DNA from: Anaerolineae bacterium CG2_30_57_67
Lineage (GTDB): Bacteria > Chloroflexota > Anaerolineae > Anaerolineales > Villigracilaceae
Length of the DNA: 42,571 bases
NCBI GenBank assembly: GCA_001872455.1
Contig: MNXJ01000087.1
Span: 1 to 42,571, forward strand
Direction: 5' to 3'
Part shown: positions 1-8,163 of the stretch, in pieces
Layout: each line of letters opens with the position of its first letter
Position numbering within the stretch: position 1 is the stretch's first letter
Made by a program: the position numbers and the translations under genes
Notes under the pieces: model-generated
What the model was told of the DNA's origin: nothing
Databases searched by the model: none
Seen by the model: the letters and a program-made list of their open reading frames with translations, nothing else

Positions 1-6
1 ATCAAA

Positions 7-91
7 CGGCTCTAAAATTTCAGTTTTCCGGTTTCTGCGGCGCAACCGCGACATATATATCGCGCCACTGGTTCTTGCTGCGTAACATCAG
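7..91. repeat. Terminal inverted repeat, left copy
   Basis: These 85 bases recur in inverted orientation at 42487-42571 with a single mismatch at position 23 (G here, A in the reverse complement of the other copy). The repeat starts one base past the stop codon of the REC gene. It contains a near-palindrome, CGCGA at 47-51 facing TCGCG at 60-64 across an AT-rich centre, plus GGCGC 39-43 and GCGCC 62-66. No reading frame is apparent. It is probably a dispersed intergenic repeat at which an assembly ended; an inversion flank or an assembly fold-back are alternatives. Confidence 0.9.
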
Positions 92-712
92 TTATTTAAG
101 TTCGTTCAGCGCGCGGTAGATTTCCTGTAATTCGGCCTTGATGTTTTCGCGGTCGGCGTTGGATTGGTCGAGCATGGTGGTGAAGGCCGGGCGCTGTTCT
201 TCGGGCAGGGTCGGAATGAGGCGCTCAATGCGTTGAATTTGGGTATTTTTGTGGCGCAGTTTGTGTTCCAGCCGTTCACGATAACCCTGATAAAAGTCGC
301 GGGTGTTAAGCGGCGCGGGGGTCGTCGGTGCGTCTTGCGTCAGTGTTTCGGCAATCGTCAACAAGAATTCTTCGGTGTCAATCGGTTTTTCGATGAAACG
401 CGCTGCGCCCAGGCTGAGCGCGAATTGGCGGTCTTCGGGGGTGACGTAGGTGGCCGAAAGAAAGATAACCGGAATGACGCGCGTGACCGGGTCAAGACGC
501 AAATTTTGCACAAAGGCAAAGCCATCCATTTTAGGCATCAGGATGTCAGTGATAATCAGCGCGGGGTCTTCGCTGTGGGCCTTTTCCAGGCCTTCGATGC
601 CGTTGTGGGCGCTGACGACCTGATAGCCCTTGAAACGCAGGGTGACTTCGAGCAGTTCCAGTACGTTGGGAACGTCTTCAACCACGAGAATGGGGCCTTG
701 TCGAATCATCAT
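92..712 (-). CDS. Single-domain response regulator with helical tail
   Basis: A receiver (REC) domain fills residues 6-125. Acidic pair E12-D13, phosphoacceptor D56 in TDILMPKMDG, S86 and K109 (IEKP) are all present, so phosphorylation should work. No DNA-binding domain follows; residues 145-206 are charged and predicted helical, possibly a coiled coil for dimerisation or partner docking. The cognate kinase is not next to it. It is the last gene of a minus-strand operon and lies 25 bases after the arginase gene. Two adjacent Met codons (712 and 709) are both possible starts. Its stop codon nearly touches the terminal repeat. The output is unknown, probably protein-protein signalling. Confidence 0.85.
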   Translation of the reverse strand: MMIRQGPILVVEDVPNVLELLEVTLRFKGYQVVSAHNGIEGLEKAHSEDPALIITDILMPKMDGFAFVQNLRLDPVTRVIPVIFLSATYVTPEDRQFALSLGAARFIEKPIDTEEFLLTIAETLTQDAPTTPAPLNTRDFYQGYRERLEHKLRHKNTQIQRIERLIPTLPEEQRPAFTTMLDQSNADRENIKAELQEIYRALNELK

Positions 713-737
713 GGCGTTATTTTACCTTACTTCCTGT

Positions 738-1637
738 TCACCCGTTCCAGATGCGGCGTCCCAACGCCGAAACGGTCAGTTCCACCGCCAGTTGGGCGGT
801 GGCATTTTGGGTATCCAGAATGGGGTTGACTTCGACCATATCAAGGCCGATTAATCTGCCGGTTTCGGCGGTCATCTCGCAGATGAGATGCGCCTCGCGA
901 TAGGTCAGCCCACCGGTAACGGGGGTTCCTACGCCGGAAGCGTGGCGCGGGTCGAGGGCGTCCATGTCAAAGGAGAGATAAATGCCGTCCACGTCCTGTG
1001 AAATTTGCGCCAGGGCTTTTTCCATGGCGGCGACAATCCCGAAGCGGTCGAGTTGTTCCATGCCCTGTATCATCACCCCGGCGCGGCGCAGGTTGGCTTT
1101 TTCGCCCTCGTCCAAATCACGCGCGCCGATGACGGCCACACGGCGCGGGTTAAGCGCGGCAGTGCCGCCCGGCCACAGGTGAACCAGACGTTCGTCGCCC
1201 ATGCCGCACAGAGCGGCCAGTGGCATTCCGTGGATGTTGCCGGAGGGCGTGGTTTCAGGGGTGTTGAAATCGGCGTGCGCGTCCACCCATAAAACGCCGA
1301 TTTTGCGCCGACGGGCCGCACCAGCCACCGAGCCGATGGCGATGCTGTGGTCGCCGCCCATGACAACGGGAAAGTGCCCGGCGGCGATGGAGGTGGAAAC
1401 CGCTCCGGCGGTACGCCGCGCCATCGGGACAATGCAATCAATATATTTTAGTTTTGGTTCGCTGATTTTGCACATTTCGGCAATCGCCACTTCGACGTTG
1501 CCCCTGTCCTCTACCTGATAGCCCATGGTTTCCAGCTCATCCTGCAGGTGGGCGTAGCGGATGGCGCTGGGTCCCATGTCTACACCGCGGCGGCCTGCGC
1601 CCAGGTCAATCGGAACACCAATAATGTCAATTTGCAT
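738..1637 (-). CDS. rocF: Arginase
   Basis: Hydrolyses L-arginine to ornithine and urea with a binuclear manganese centre, in the cytoplasm. The 299-residue length is typical. Metal ligands are visible: H97 in GGDHS, D119/H121/D123 in DAHADFN, and D224/D226 in SFDMDALDP. The NIHGMPLA stretch near residue 134 is typical of arginase rather than agmatinase. The start at 1637 follows AGGAG (complement of 1641-1650 region) and gives the family N-terminus MQIDIIGVPIDLGAG; a longer in-frame extension has no family similarity. It lies 7 bases after the acetyltransferase gene. Agmatinase or another ureohydrolase is the main alternative. Confidence 0.92.
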   Translation of the reverse strand: MQIDIIGVPIDLGAGRRGVDMGPSAIRYAHLQDELETMGYQVEDRGNVEVAIAEMCKISEPKLKYIDCIVPMARRTAGAVSTSIAAGHFPVVMGGDHSIAIGSVAGAARRRKIGVLWVDAHADFNTPETTPSGNIHGMPLAALCGMGDERLVHLWPGGTAALNPRRVAVIGARDLDEGEKANLRRAGVMIQGMEQLDRFGIVAAMEKALAQISQDVDGIYLSFDMDALDPRHASGVGTPVTGGLTYREAHLICEMTAETGRLIGLDMVEVNPILDTQNATAQLAVELTVSALGRRIWNG

Positions 1638-1644
1638 ACTTCTC

Positions 1645-2439
1645 CTAATTTTTAAGCGCCTCGCGCACGGCGGCGCAGCGTTCACAATCCGGGCGCTGAC
1701 AGAGCAGCGCCAGCGGGTCTTTTTTGATGGTTTCGTAGACGCGGGTGATGAGCGCGCGCAGCGGAAACGTCTGTACCAGTGCGCCGCCAACTGTCAGTTT
1801 TTTGACGAAAGGTTCCATTTGCGTGGCAATGGTTTCAAATCCGGCAGAACAGCCGGGGAAGCCGGGGCAGACAATCGGGTTGCCATCTTCCATCAACGCC
1901 CAGCGGGTGAATTGTTTGCGCCCGGCCAGTTTTTCGGCCAGGTGAATGCTGGTATTGGCGGTATGGTCAACGCCCAAGAGCAGGCACCAGCCGTCGCTGT
2001 TTGCCAGCGCCATCAGCGGGGCAAGTGGGTCTTCCAGAGTTTGTGTGTCCAAAATTTTTTGGACGTTGACGCCGGTAAAAGAAAGAATCGGGTGCATGGA
2101 ACGTTTGGACTCTGGCCGCTGGCGCAAGTGTTCGGCGACGGTGCCCATCATCACGTCGGCGGGCATTTCGGGGCGGAAGGGTTCGGCCAGGCGATTCCAT
2201 TGCTGGGCGCGGGCGTAGTTGACTGCATTGTTGGCCGGGCCGGAGATGGGCGTGAAAAGGGTTTTGTAGGTGTGACTGGGCATCATCAACGACTCGATGT
2301 TGTAGAGCAGGGCGGTCACCAGCGAATCTGCGCCGCCCTCGATGTGTCCAAACGCGCGCAGAGAAGCGTGCGCGATGACCACTTTTTTCTGCAAGCCAAG
2401 TGGCTCAAGCGCCACAATCAGGTCGTTGAAGTTGAGCAT
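1645..2439 (-). CDS. AAC(3)-family N-acetyltransferase
   Basis: A 264-residue member of the aminoglycoside 3-N-acetyltransferase fold family (YokD/FrbF-like), which transfers acetyl from acetyl-CoA to an amino group. Family marks are HASLRAFG near the N-terminus, MMPSHTYK, HPILSFTG, LLLGVDHTANTSIHLAE, and a C-terminal segment with CQRPDCERC, which resembles the Cys-containing tail of YokD-like homologues. Many family members do not act on antibiotics, and an operon with arginase and an enoyl-CoA hydratase argues for a metabolic substrate. It lies 6 bases downstream of the hydratase gene. The substrate cannot be read from the sequence. Confidence 0.8.
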   Translation of the reverse strand: MLNFNDLIVALEPLGLQKKVVIAHASLRAFGHIEGGADSLVTALLYNIESLMMPSHTYKTLFTPISGPANNAVNYARAQQWNRLAEPFRPEMPADVMMGTVAEHLRQRPESKRSMHPILSFTGVNVQKILDTQTLEDPLAPLMALANSDGWCLLLGVDHTANTSIHLAEKLAGRKQFTRWALMEDGNPIVCPGFPGCSAGFETIATQMEPFVKKLTVGGALVQTFPLRALITRVYETIKKDPLALLCQRPDCERCAAVREALKN

Positions 2440-2445
2440 GAAGGG

Positions 2446-3219
2446 TTATTTTCCCTGCCAGTTGGGTTTGCGCTTTTCAAGGAAGGCTTTCATGCCTTCC
2501 TTTTGGTCGGCAGTGGCGAAAAGCATGTAGAACAGGCGGCGCTCATCGGCCTGGCCTTCAGCCAGCGAACCGGCAAAGGATTGCAAGACAGCCTGTTTGG
2601 CAAATTGCGCGGCCAGGGGCGCGCGCGCGGCCACTTGTTCGGCCAGCGCCAGGGCTTCTTGCAGGTAGCGTTCTGGCGGAACAACCCGGTTGACCAGGCC
2701 AAAACGCTCAGCCTCTGCCGCTGAAAGCACGCGGTTGTTGAGGATGACTTCCATCGCCAGGGCTTTTCCAAGCGCGTGGGTAAGGCGCTGCGTGCCGCCC
2801 GCGCCGGGGATAACGCCGATGGTTACTTCTGGCAGGCCAAACTTGGCGCTTTCGGAGGCAACAATCATGTCGCAGGCCAGCGCCAATTCACAGCCGCCAC
2901 CCAGGGCAAAGCCGCTCACCGCCGCAATCAGCGGTTTTTTGATGCGCGGCACCACGTCGAAGAGTTCGACAAAACCACCGGTCAGCATTTCGACCAGCGA
3001 GGCGTCGGCCATTTCTTTGATGTCGGCTCCGGCGGCGAAAGCGCGTTCGTTACCGGTCAGGAGAATGGCCCTGATGGCGGAATCAGCGTCGAAAGCCTGA
3101 AGCGCCCGCCCCAGTTCAGCCAGCAAGGCGTTGTTGAGAGCGTTGAGCGCCTGGGGACGGTTGAGCGTTATCAGCCCGACGCGACCGTGCACTTCGGTGA
3201 GAATCAGCGCGGCGCTCAT
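2446..3219 (-). CDS. Enoyl-CoA hydratase/isomerase family protein
   Basis: A 257-residue crotonase-fold enzyme expected to hydrate trans-2-enoyl-CoA. Oxyanion-hole segments AGADIKE (63-69) and ALGGG (105-109) are present, as are both catalytic acids E111 (GGGCELAL) and E131 (LPEVTIGVIPGAGGTQRL), so hydratase activity is likely. The start at 3219 is chosen because its ATG overlaps the TGA of the upstream YtxH-like gene (ATGA), which implies translational coupling; a start 33 bases upstream would overlap that gene further and lacks family similarity. The specific acyl-CoA is not determinable. Confidence 0.9.
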   Translation of the reverse strand: MSAALILTEVHGRVGLITLNRPQALNALNNALLAELGRALQAFDADSAIRAILLTGNERAFAAGADIKEMADASLVEMLTGGFVELFDVVPRIKKPLIAAVSGFALGGGCELALACDMIVASESAKFGLPEVTIGVIPGAGGTQRLTHALGKALAMEVILNNRVLSAAEAERFGLVNRVVPPERYLQEALALAEQVAARAPLAAQFAKQAVLQSFAGSLAEGQADERRLFYMLFATADQKEGMKAFLEKRKPNWQGK

Positions 3220-3437
3220 GGCAGTTCCGTTTCGCCCATCAGTGCTTTCCAATGATTTTCCATTTCCACGCGCCGCGAAGAGGCGGCTGATTGGATTTCG
3301 CCAACCCAGCCTTGCCCGCGCTGGCTGAGCCTACCGCGCAACGAAGAGCCAGATTCGGGTGCGAGCAGCAAGGCAGTCGCCGCGCCAAATAGCCCGCCAA
3401 CAAACGTGCCAATCAGAAAACCGAAAATTCGTTTCAT
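3216..3437 (-). CDS. YtxH-like small membrane protein
   Basis: 73 residues. A glycine-rich transmembrane helix (about residues 4-27, with GFLIGTFVGGLFGAATALL) is followed by LLAPESGSSLRGRL, the short motif seen in YtxH/GvpP-like proteins, and then an amphipathic tail. A GGAG ribosome-binding site precedes the ATG (positions about 3443-3450 on the complement). It is the first gene of the five-gene operon and is coupled to the hydratase by an ATGA overlap. The family function is unclear, often described as stress- or envelope-related. Confidence 0.75.
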   Translation of the reverse strand: MKRIFGFLIGTFVGGLFGAATALLLAPESGSSLRGRLSQRGQGWVGEIQSAASSRRVEMENHWKALMGETELP

Positions 3438-3473
3438 ATGTCACTCCTTCTTGAAAAAACGCCAGTGATAACG

Positions 3474-3530
3474 GAGTCGAAAGCCTCTCGACTTTCACGC
3501 AAAATCGGAAGATTTTGCGCTCTGCGTCCT
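3474..3530. repeat. Dispersed two-hairpin repeat, copy 1
   Basis: Begins GAGTCGAAAG, has CGACTTTC a few bases later, then GCAAAATC-ggaa-GATTTTGC, a perfect 8-bp stem with a four-base loop. The same order of blocks recurs at 19339-19412, and a partial, degenerate form lies at 34581-34640. It sits between the divergent YtxH-like and panB genes. It is not coding, and could act as a REP-like mRNA-stabilising or mobile palindromic element. Confidence 0.65.
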
Positions 3531-3573
3531 GCGTAAGATTATAGGTCAGATTCATCCGGGATGGAAGGTGGCG

Positions 3574-3579
3574 TATAAT
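3574..3579 (+). promoter_or_regulatory. Probable -10 box for panB-panE
   Basis: A consensus TATAAT lies 85 bases before the panB start codon. A weak TTCATC at 3551-3556 is 17 bases upstream and could serve as the -35 element. Confidence 0.5.
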
Positions 3580-3664
3580 TGGCTGGCGCGTATTGCTCTG
3601 CAAACGTGACTTTAACCTGCACGGGGGACAAAAATTTACCGGACTCTACCTTTTGGAGGGTACC

Positions 3665-4558
3665 ATGAGTACAACCACGGTTTCTGCACCCGTTTCTGCC
3701 CGTAAAAAAATCACCACGCTCAGTTTTCAGCAAAAAAAAGAGCGCGGCGAGCCAATTACCATGCTCACCGCCTATGATTATCCCACCGCCCTGACGCTTG
3801 ACCAGGCCGGGATTGATTCGATTCTGGTGGGCGATTCACTCGGCATGGTCGTGTTGGGCTACGAAAATACCCTGCCGGTGACGATGGAAGAGATGCTCCA
3901 TCACTGCCGGGCGGTTGCGCGCGGCGCAAAAAGCGCCTTGTTGATCGGCGATATGCCGTTCATGTCGTACCAGGTTTCGGCAGAAGAAGCCACCCGCAAC
4001 GCCGGGCGTTTTCTGCAACAGGGCGGCATGGATGCGGTCAAGCTGGAGGGCGGCCGCGAGCGCGCCGATGCAATTCACGCCATCGTCGCGGCGGGAATCC
4101 CCGTCATGGGGCATCTCGGCCTGACGCCGCAATCGGTGCATCAATTGGGCGGATTCCGCGCCCAGGGCAAAACCGCTCTGGCCGCGCAGCGTCTGCTGGA
4201 AGACGCCCAAGTTTTAGCGCAAGCCGGTTGCTTCAGCCTGGTGCTGGAGTCGGTTCCGGCGCAACTGGCAGCCTATATTTCACAGCGCATCAACATTCCC
4301 ACCATCGGCATTGGCGCGGGCGCTGATTGTGACGGTCAGGTGCTGGTTACGCACGATTTGCTGGGGCTGTTCGAGCGTTTTACGCCAAAATTTGTCAAGC
4401 AATATGCCCATCTCAACGCCGAAATGCGCCGCGCTTTTGGAGAATACATGAGCGAGGTGCAGGCGCGCCAATTTCCCGGCGCAGAACACTCGCTAGAGAT
4501 GAACGCAGCCGAATGGCACACTTTTCTGGGGGCGCAGGAATCCCAAAATGAAAAATAA
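3665..4558 (+). CDS. panB: 3-methyl-2-oxobutanoate hydroxymethyltransferase
   Basis: Transfers the one-carbon unit of methylene-THF to alpha-ketoisovalerate to make ketopantoate, the first step of pantothenate synthesis. The 297 residues include MLTAYDYPTA, the Mg-binding LVGDSLGM, the catalytic-site VKLEGG and HLGLTPQSVHQLGG, all family signatures. The start at 3665 is preceded by TTTTGGAGGG with good spacing; the frame stays open for 24 more codons upstream, but these do not resemble the family. It overlaps panE by 11 bases. Confidence 0.96.
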   Translation: MSTTTVSAPVSARKKITTLSFQQKKERGEPITMLTAYDYPTALTLDQAGIDSILVGDSLGMVVLGYENTLPVTMEEMLHHCRAVARGAKSALLIGDMPFMSYQVSAEEATRNAGRFLQQGGMDAVKLEGGRERADAIHAIVAAGIPVMGHLGLTPQSVHQLGGFRAQGKTALAAQRLLEDAQVLAQAGCFSLVLESVPAQLAAYISQRINIPTIGIGAGADCDGQVLVTHDLLGLFERFTPKFVKQYAHLNAEMRRAFGEYMSEVQARQFPGAEHSLEMNAAEWHTFLGAQESQNEK

Positions 4559-5450
4559 CGTTCTGATTGTCGGCTCCGGCGCGCTGGCGACGTTGTTTGC
4601 CGCCCGGCTGGCGCAGGCCGGAGTGACTGTGACAATGCTGGCAACCTGGGAAAATGGGCTGGCGGCGTTGAATACAAGCGGCGCGCGCCTGATTTTGCCC
4701 GATGGCCGCGAAATTTGTCAACCGGTGCACGCCGTCTCCACGCCGGAAGATTGCCGCGGCGCGAGGCTGGCGCTGGTGCTGGTGAAGGCCTGGCAAACCG
4801 GGCGCGCCGCGCGGCAGCTGGCCGCTTGCCTTGCCCCCGATGGTGTGGCGCTGACCCTGCAAAATGGCCTCGGCAACCGTGAGACTCTGATCGAATCGCT
4901 GGGCGCAGAACGGGTGGCGCTGGGAGTCACCACCAGCGGGGCAACGCTGCTTGGGCCGGGGCTGACGCGCTCCGGCGGCGAGGGCTTGCTCTCACTCGAA
5001 GCGCACTCCCGCCTGCAAGCGCTGGAAGTCCTTCTGCGCCGCGCCAATTTTCAGGTGGACATTCTGCCGGATGCCAAGACACTGGTTTGGGGAAAGTTGG
5101 TGATTAACACGGCCATCAATCCGCTCACGGCGTTGTTGGGCATCCCCAACGGAGAATTGCTCAAACGCCGCGGCGCGCGGGCGGTGATGGAAGCGCTGGC
5201 GCGCGAGACTGCGCAAGTGGCAGCGGCTTGCGGCGCGCATCTGCCCTTCGACGACCCGGTTCAGGCGGCGGAGGAAGTTGCCCAAAAAACTGCCGCCAAT
5301 CGCTCCTCCATGTTTCAAGATGTATGCCGCGGCGCGCCAACCGAAATTGACGCCATTTGCGGGGCCGTGGTACGCGCCGCGCGCGAAAAAGGACTTGCCA
5401 CCCCGGTCAACTGGGTGATGTGGCAGTTAATCAGCGTGCAAACAGAGTAG
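4548..5450 (+). CDS. panE: 2-dehydropantoate 2-reductase
   Basis: NADPH-dependent reduction of ketopantoate to pantoate, the next step after panB. The 300 residues begin with a Rossmann nucleotide site (VLIVGSGALATLFAARLAQAG region). The ketopantoate-reductase signature GKLVINTAINPLTALLG supplies the catalytic Lys and Asn residues. Near the C-terminus SSMFQDVCRGAPTEIDAI gives the second signature with the conserved Glu. The start overlaps panB and has an AGGA upstream. Translational coupling of the two pathway enzymes is likely; no panC or panD is nearby. Confidence 0.95.
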   Translation: MKNNVLIVGSGALATLFAARLAQAGVTVTMLATWENGLAALNTSGARLILPDGREICQPVHAVSTPEDCRGARLALVLVKAWQTGRAARQLAACLAPDGVALTLQNGLGNRETLIESLGAERVALGVTTSGATLLGPGLTRSGGEGLLSLEAHSRLQALEVLLRRANFQVDILPDAKTLVWGKLVINTAINPLTALLGIPNGELLKRRGARAVMEALARETAQVAAACGAHLPFDDPVQAAEEVAQKTAANRSSMFQDVCRGAPTEIDAICGAVVRAAREKGLATPVNWVMWQLISVQTE

Positions 5451-5463
5451 AATTATCCCGCGC

Positions 5464-5487
5464 CGCTACAAAATGAAATTTGTAGCG
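5464..5487. repeat. Short hairpin CGCTACAAA/TTTGTAGCG
   Basis: Arms at 5464-5472 and 5479-5487 are perfect complements with a six-base loop. The same arms enclose the terminator at 35950-35999. It may end panB-panE transcription, although no T-run follows. Confidence 0.5.
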
Positions 5488-5489
5488 AC

Positions 5490-5498
5490 TGGTATAAA
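5490..5498 (+). promoter_or_regulatory. Extended -10 promoter for 5524 gene
   Basis: TGGTATAAA fits an extended -10 element (TGnTATAAA) and lies about 25 bases upstream of the start codon. The leader contains CGGAGG as ribosome-binding site. Confidence 0.5.
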
Positions 5499-5523
5499 AA
5501 GAGTCTACTCTCGGAGGTTTTGA

Positions 5524-6438
5524 ATGCGAAAAACAATTTTCATCAGTATTTTTCTGGCGTTACTGTTAGCGCTGACGGCTGTGCCCGCTTCGGCGCAGGC
5601 AGTCATCAGCCTCGATTTTTTGCGGGTACAGTTATGGCCGGAATATGACCAGTCTGCCATGCTGGTCATTTATGACTTTCAAGTTCCAGCCAGCGCCAGT
5701 TTTCCTCAACCCATCAGCATCCGCTTGCCAAAAGATGCTGATTTACTGGCCGTTGCGCAACAGGTCAACCAAAATCTGGTCAACGTGGAGTATGCTCCGC
5801 TCACAAAAGACGGGGAATGGGCCACGCTGAGCTTTACCGCCAACCAAACCGGGGTCTACCACATTGAGTATTATGCGCCGCTCAACAAAAACGCCAGCGC
5901 GCGCGATTACACCTTCACCTGGCCGGGCGATTACGCCGTAACCAAGTTGGAGATCAGCCTGCAAGAACCAACCGGCGCAACGCAGATAAAAACTGACCCG
6001 ACCTTGCCAGATGTCGCTCCTGCCGCTGACAATTTCATCTACCATCATGGCGTTTTTCACGCGGTGCCGGGCGGCAAGCCGTTTCAAATGAAAATCACCT
6101 ACTCAAAGAGCGACGATACCCTCAGCGCCTCGGGAAGCGTTGTCCAAGCGGCGGGCGGCGACCTGGCCGGAAACGGTGTGGCCGGACAAAGCTCTTTCAC
6201 TACCTTTTTACCGTGGATTTTGGGCGGGCTGGGGCTGATTTTGTTGGTAGGCGGCGGGGTGTGGTACTGGCTATCGGGCCGCGCCGAACCTAAATCGCCG
6301 CGCACCCGGCACCGCGCCGGCGCTGAAAGCGAGAGCGCAGAAGACGAACAGATCTATTGCGGCCAATGTGGCAAACGCGCCCAACCCGGCGATGTTTTCT
6401 GCCGCTCGTGCGGAACAAGAATTCGCAAAAACGAATAA
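5524..6438 (+). CDS. Signal peptide, beta domain, TM and C-terminal zinc ribbon
   Basis: 304 residues of unknown function. Residues 1-25 form a signal peptide ending AVPASAQA. An extracytoplasmic beta-rich region follows to about residue 200. One transmembrane helix (FLPWILGGLGLILLVGGGV) then leads to a basic cytoplasmic linker. The C-terminus is a zinc ribbon, YCGQCGKR...VFCRSCGTRIRK, with two CxxC pairs. The ribbon probably lies in the cytoplasm and the beta domain outside, which suggests sensing or anchoring. CGGAGG with good spacing supports the start. It stands alone between panE and the damaged kinase gene. Confidence 0.8.
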   Translation: MRKTIFISIFLALLLALTAVPASAQAVISLDFLRVQLWPEYDQSAMLVIYDFQVPASASFPQPISIRLPKDADLLAVAQQVNQNLVNVEYAPLTKDGEWATLSFTANQTGVYHIEYYAPLNKNASARDYTFTWPGDYAVTKLEISLQEPTGATQIKTDPTLPDVAPAADNFIYHHGVFHAVPGGKPFQMKITYSKSDDTLSASGSVVQAAGGDLAGNGVAGQSSFTTFLPWILGGLGLILLVGGGVWYWLSGRAEPKSPRTRHRAGAESESAEDEQIYCGQCGKRAQPGDVFCRSCGTRIRKNE

Positions 6439-6470
6439 CATTTGTCAACCCATAAAAGGAGACCGAGAGT

Positions 6471-7303
6471 ATGAACGAATTTGCGCTGGTGCTCATTTAC
6501 TTCTTTTATGGGTTGGCCTTTTTTAGCATGGGCTTGCAAGTGGCGTTGGAAGGTGGAAAAACCACCGACCAACGCCTTCGTCATGCCTTGCGCCCGTTGG
6601 TGGCATTCGGCATCATTCACGGCGCAGGAATCCGAACGCCAACGCATTGCCCGCGACTTGCATGATGATATCGGTCAATCACTGACTGCCATTGGGTTGG
6701 GGTTACGCAGTTTGAAAAAACAACTGGGCGATGGCCCCACGGCCAGCATAGCCGGCGCACAAAAAAATTCTCCCCTCGCTGGAGGAGATTCTCAACCAAT
6801 CGCTGGAAGGCCTGCAACACACCATTGCCGATTTGCGCCCCTCGCACCTCGACGACCTGGGTCTGCCTGCCGCTTTACGCTGGTACGCTAACCTGCTCCA
6901 CGAGCGCGCTGGCATCCAATTCCGCGTGGATGTCACCGGTGCAGAGCATGAAATTACGCCATCGGTAAAAATCGCCCTCTTCCGGGTGGTGCAGGAAGCG
7001 CTCAACAACGTTCTCAAGCATGCCCAGGCTAAATATGTTAGCATCCAACTGGAGTTTGGCTTGAATGCAGTTTCTGTCAGTGTGCGCGATGACGGAAACG
7101 GCTTTGACCCACAAAACATCCGCCGCGAACATGGCCGCTTCTCGTTGGGATTAATTGGTATGGAAGAACGCGCCAACCTGCTGGGGGGTAAATTCTCTAT
7201 TCAATCCTGGCCTGGGGGCGGCACACTGGTGGAAGTCCAGGTTCCCTACCAGCAAAAAGAAATGGAGCCTCAATGTGAAAATTCAACTTCTGCTGGTGGA
7301 TGA
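6471..7303 (+). pseudogene. NarX/LiaS-type sensor kinase, internally deleted and frameshifted
   Basis: The pieces lie in three frames. Frame one (from 6471) encodes a first membrane helix, YFFYGLAFFSMGL, up to FGIIHG. The next frame gives ESERQRIARDLHDDIGQSL, the HisKA_3 H-box. After an A7 run at 6763-6769 the third frame gives the rest of the dimerisation domain and an HATPase (QEALNNVLKHA, RDDGNGFDP, GLIGMEERA). Removing one A from the run restores frame two to three, so that shift may be a homopolymer error. The first junction is different: membrane and sensor segments expected between HG and the H-box are missing. The ATG has an upstream GGAG. The downstream regulator is intact. Confidence 0.8.
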
Positions 7304-7922
7304 CCACGCCGTGGTCCGCTCTGGCTTGCGAATGCTGCTGCAAAGTGAGCCAGATGTGGAAATTTTAGGCGAGGCCAGCACTGCCGCTCAGGCAATCGCT
7401 CTGGCACAGTCGCTGCGCCCAACCATCATTTTGATGGATATTGGCCTGCCCGACCTTTCGGGCATTGCCGCTACGCGCGAAATCAAGAAAATTTGTCCTG
7501 AAACAGCCGTCCTGGCGCTGACCATTCACGAAGACGAAGAATACTTCTTTAAAATATTGGAAGCCGGAGCCAGCGGCTACGTCCCAAAACGCGCCGCTCC
7601 CGAAGAATTGCTGACCGCCATCCGCACCGTAGCGCGCGGCGAAGTCTATCTTTACCCGTCACTGGCAAAACTGCTTGTGCGCGACTTTCTCACCCAACCG
7701 CATACTGCCAGCGAAAATAGCGAAAATGACCTGACCGCCCGCGAGCAGGAAGTGCTGTTGCGCCTGGCCGAGGGCGATTCCAACGATAAGATTGCCAGCG
7801 CGCTGGTCATCAGCGTCAGCACCGTGGAGCGCCACCGCGAAAACATCATGCGCAAACTTAACCTGCACTCGCGCGCCGAATTGGTGCGCTATGCCATTCG
7901 CAAGGGCATCATTCAGGCCTGA
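7275..7922 (+). CDS. NarL/LuxR-family response regulator
   Basis: 215 residues: REC domain (2-120) with D9/D10, phosphoacceptor D55 and the conserved Lys in YVPKRAAP, followed by a LuxR-type helix-turn-helix (LTAREQEVLLRLAEGDSNDKIA...VSTVERHRENIMRKL). The start is GTG at 7275, with GGAG seven bases upstream, and lies inside the end of the kinase gene in another frame; an upstream extension in this frame has no REC similarity. It is the partner of the damaged kinase and probably regulates the respiratory genes just downstream, where three ATGGGG/CCCCAT boxes occur. Confidence 0.92.
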   Translation: MKIQLLLVDDHAVVRSGLRMLLQSEPDVEILGEASTAAQAIALAQSLRPTIILMDIGLPDLSGIAATREIKKICPETAVLALTIHEDEEYFFKILEAGASGYVPKRAAPEELLTAIRTVARGEVYLYPSLAKLLVRDFLTQPHTASENSENDLTAREQEVLLRLAEGDSNDKIASALVISVSTVERHRENIMRKLNLHSRAELVRYAIRKGIIQA

Positions 7923-7976
7923 CGCCACGCTGCGCCGTCAGCTCTCCCGGATGTAAACCGTCTGGGAAAGTTTTCA

Positions 7977-8004
7977 ATAGCCGCCAGTTGCAACTGGCGG
8001 CTAT
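7977..8004. terminator. Perfect 28-bp palindrome after regulator gene
   Basis: ATAGCCGCCAGTTG is followed at once by its exact reverse complement, with no spacer, then TTTCT. It lies 55 bases past the regulator stop codon and fits a rho-independent terminator, though the T-run is short and the loop must form from stem bases. Confidence 0.6.
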
Positions 8005-8008
8005 TTCT

Positions 8009-8060
8009 ATGGGGGATTCACCCCATGTCATTAGTGGGACATTTCACAAATTACATGGGG
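8009..8060. promoter_or_regulatory. Three ATGGGG/CCCCAT boxes, possible operator
   Basis: ATGGGG at 8009-8014, CCCCATGT at 8021-8028 and ACATGGGG at 8053-8060 form two inverted pairs, the second with 8-bp arms. They sit between the NarL-type regulator and the first downstream gene at 8164. The position suggests a binding site for the neighbouring regulator; this is inference only. Confidence 0.4.
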
Positions 8061-8163
8061 CGCATACAGGTTTTTCACGTCCCAAAGATTGGGTTATCTC
8101 CGATGTGTTGGTGAATGGGTGCGCCGTTCTCAGACGCCCGCTCACGTTTTTTAGGAGGCCAAA

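Noticed and set aside
1645-2439. Antibiotic-resistance gene
   Set aside because: The family includes resistance enzymes, but the operon context and YokD-like features favour a metabolic acetyltransferase.
164-2724. Long plus-strand frames opposite the arginase operon
   Set aside because: They lie antisense to genes with full catalytic motifs, lack family similarity and ribosome-binding sites, and follow from codon bias of the true genes.
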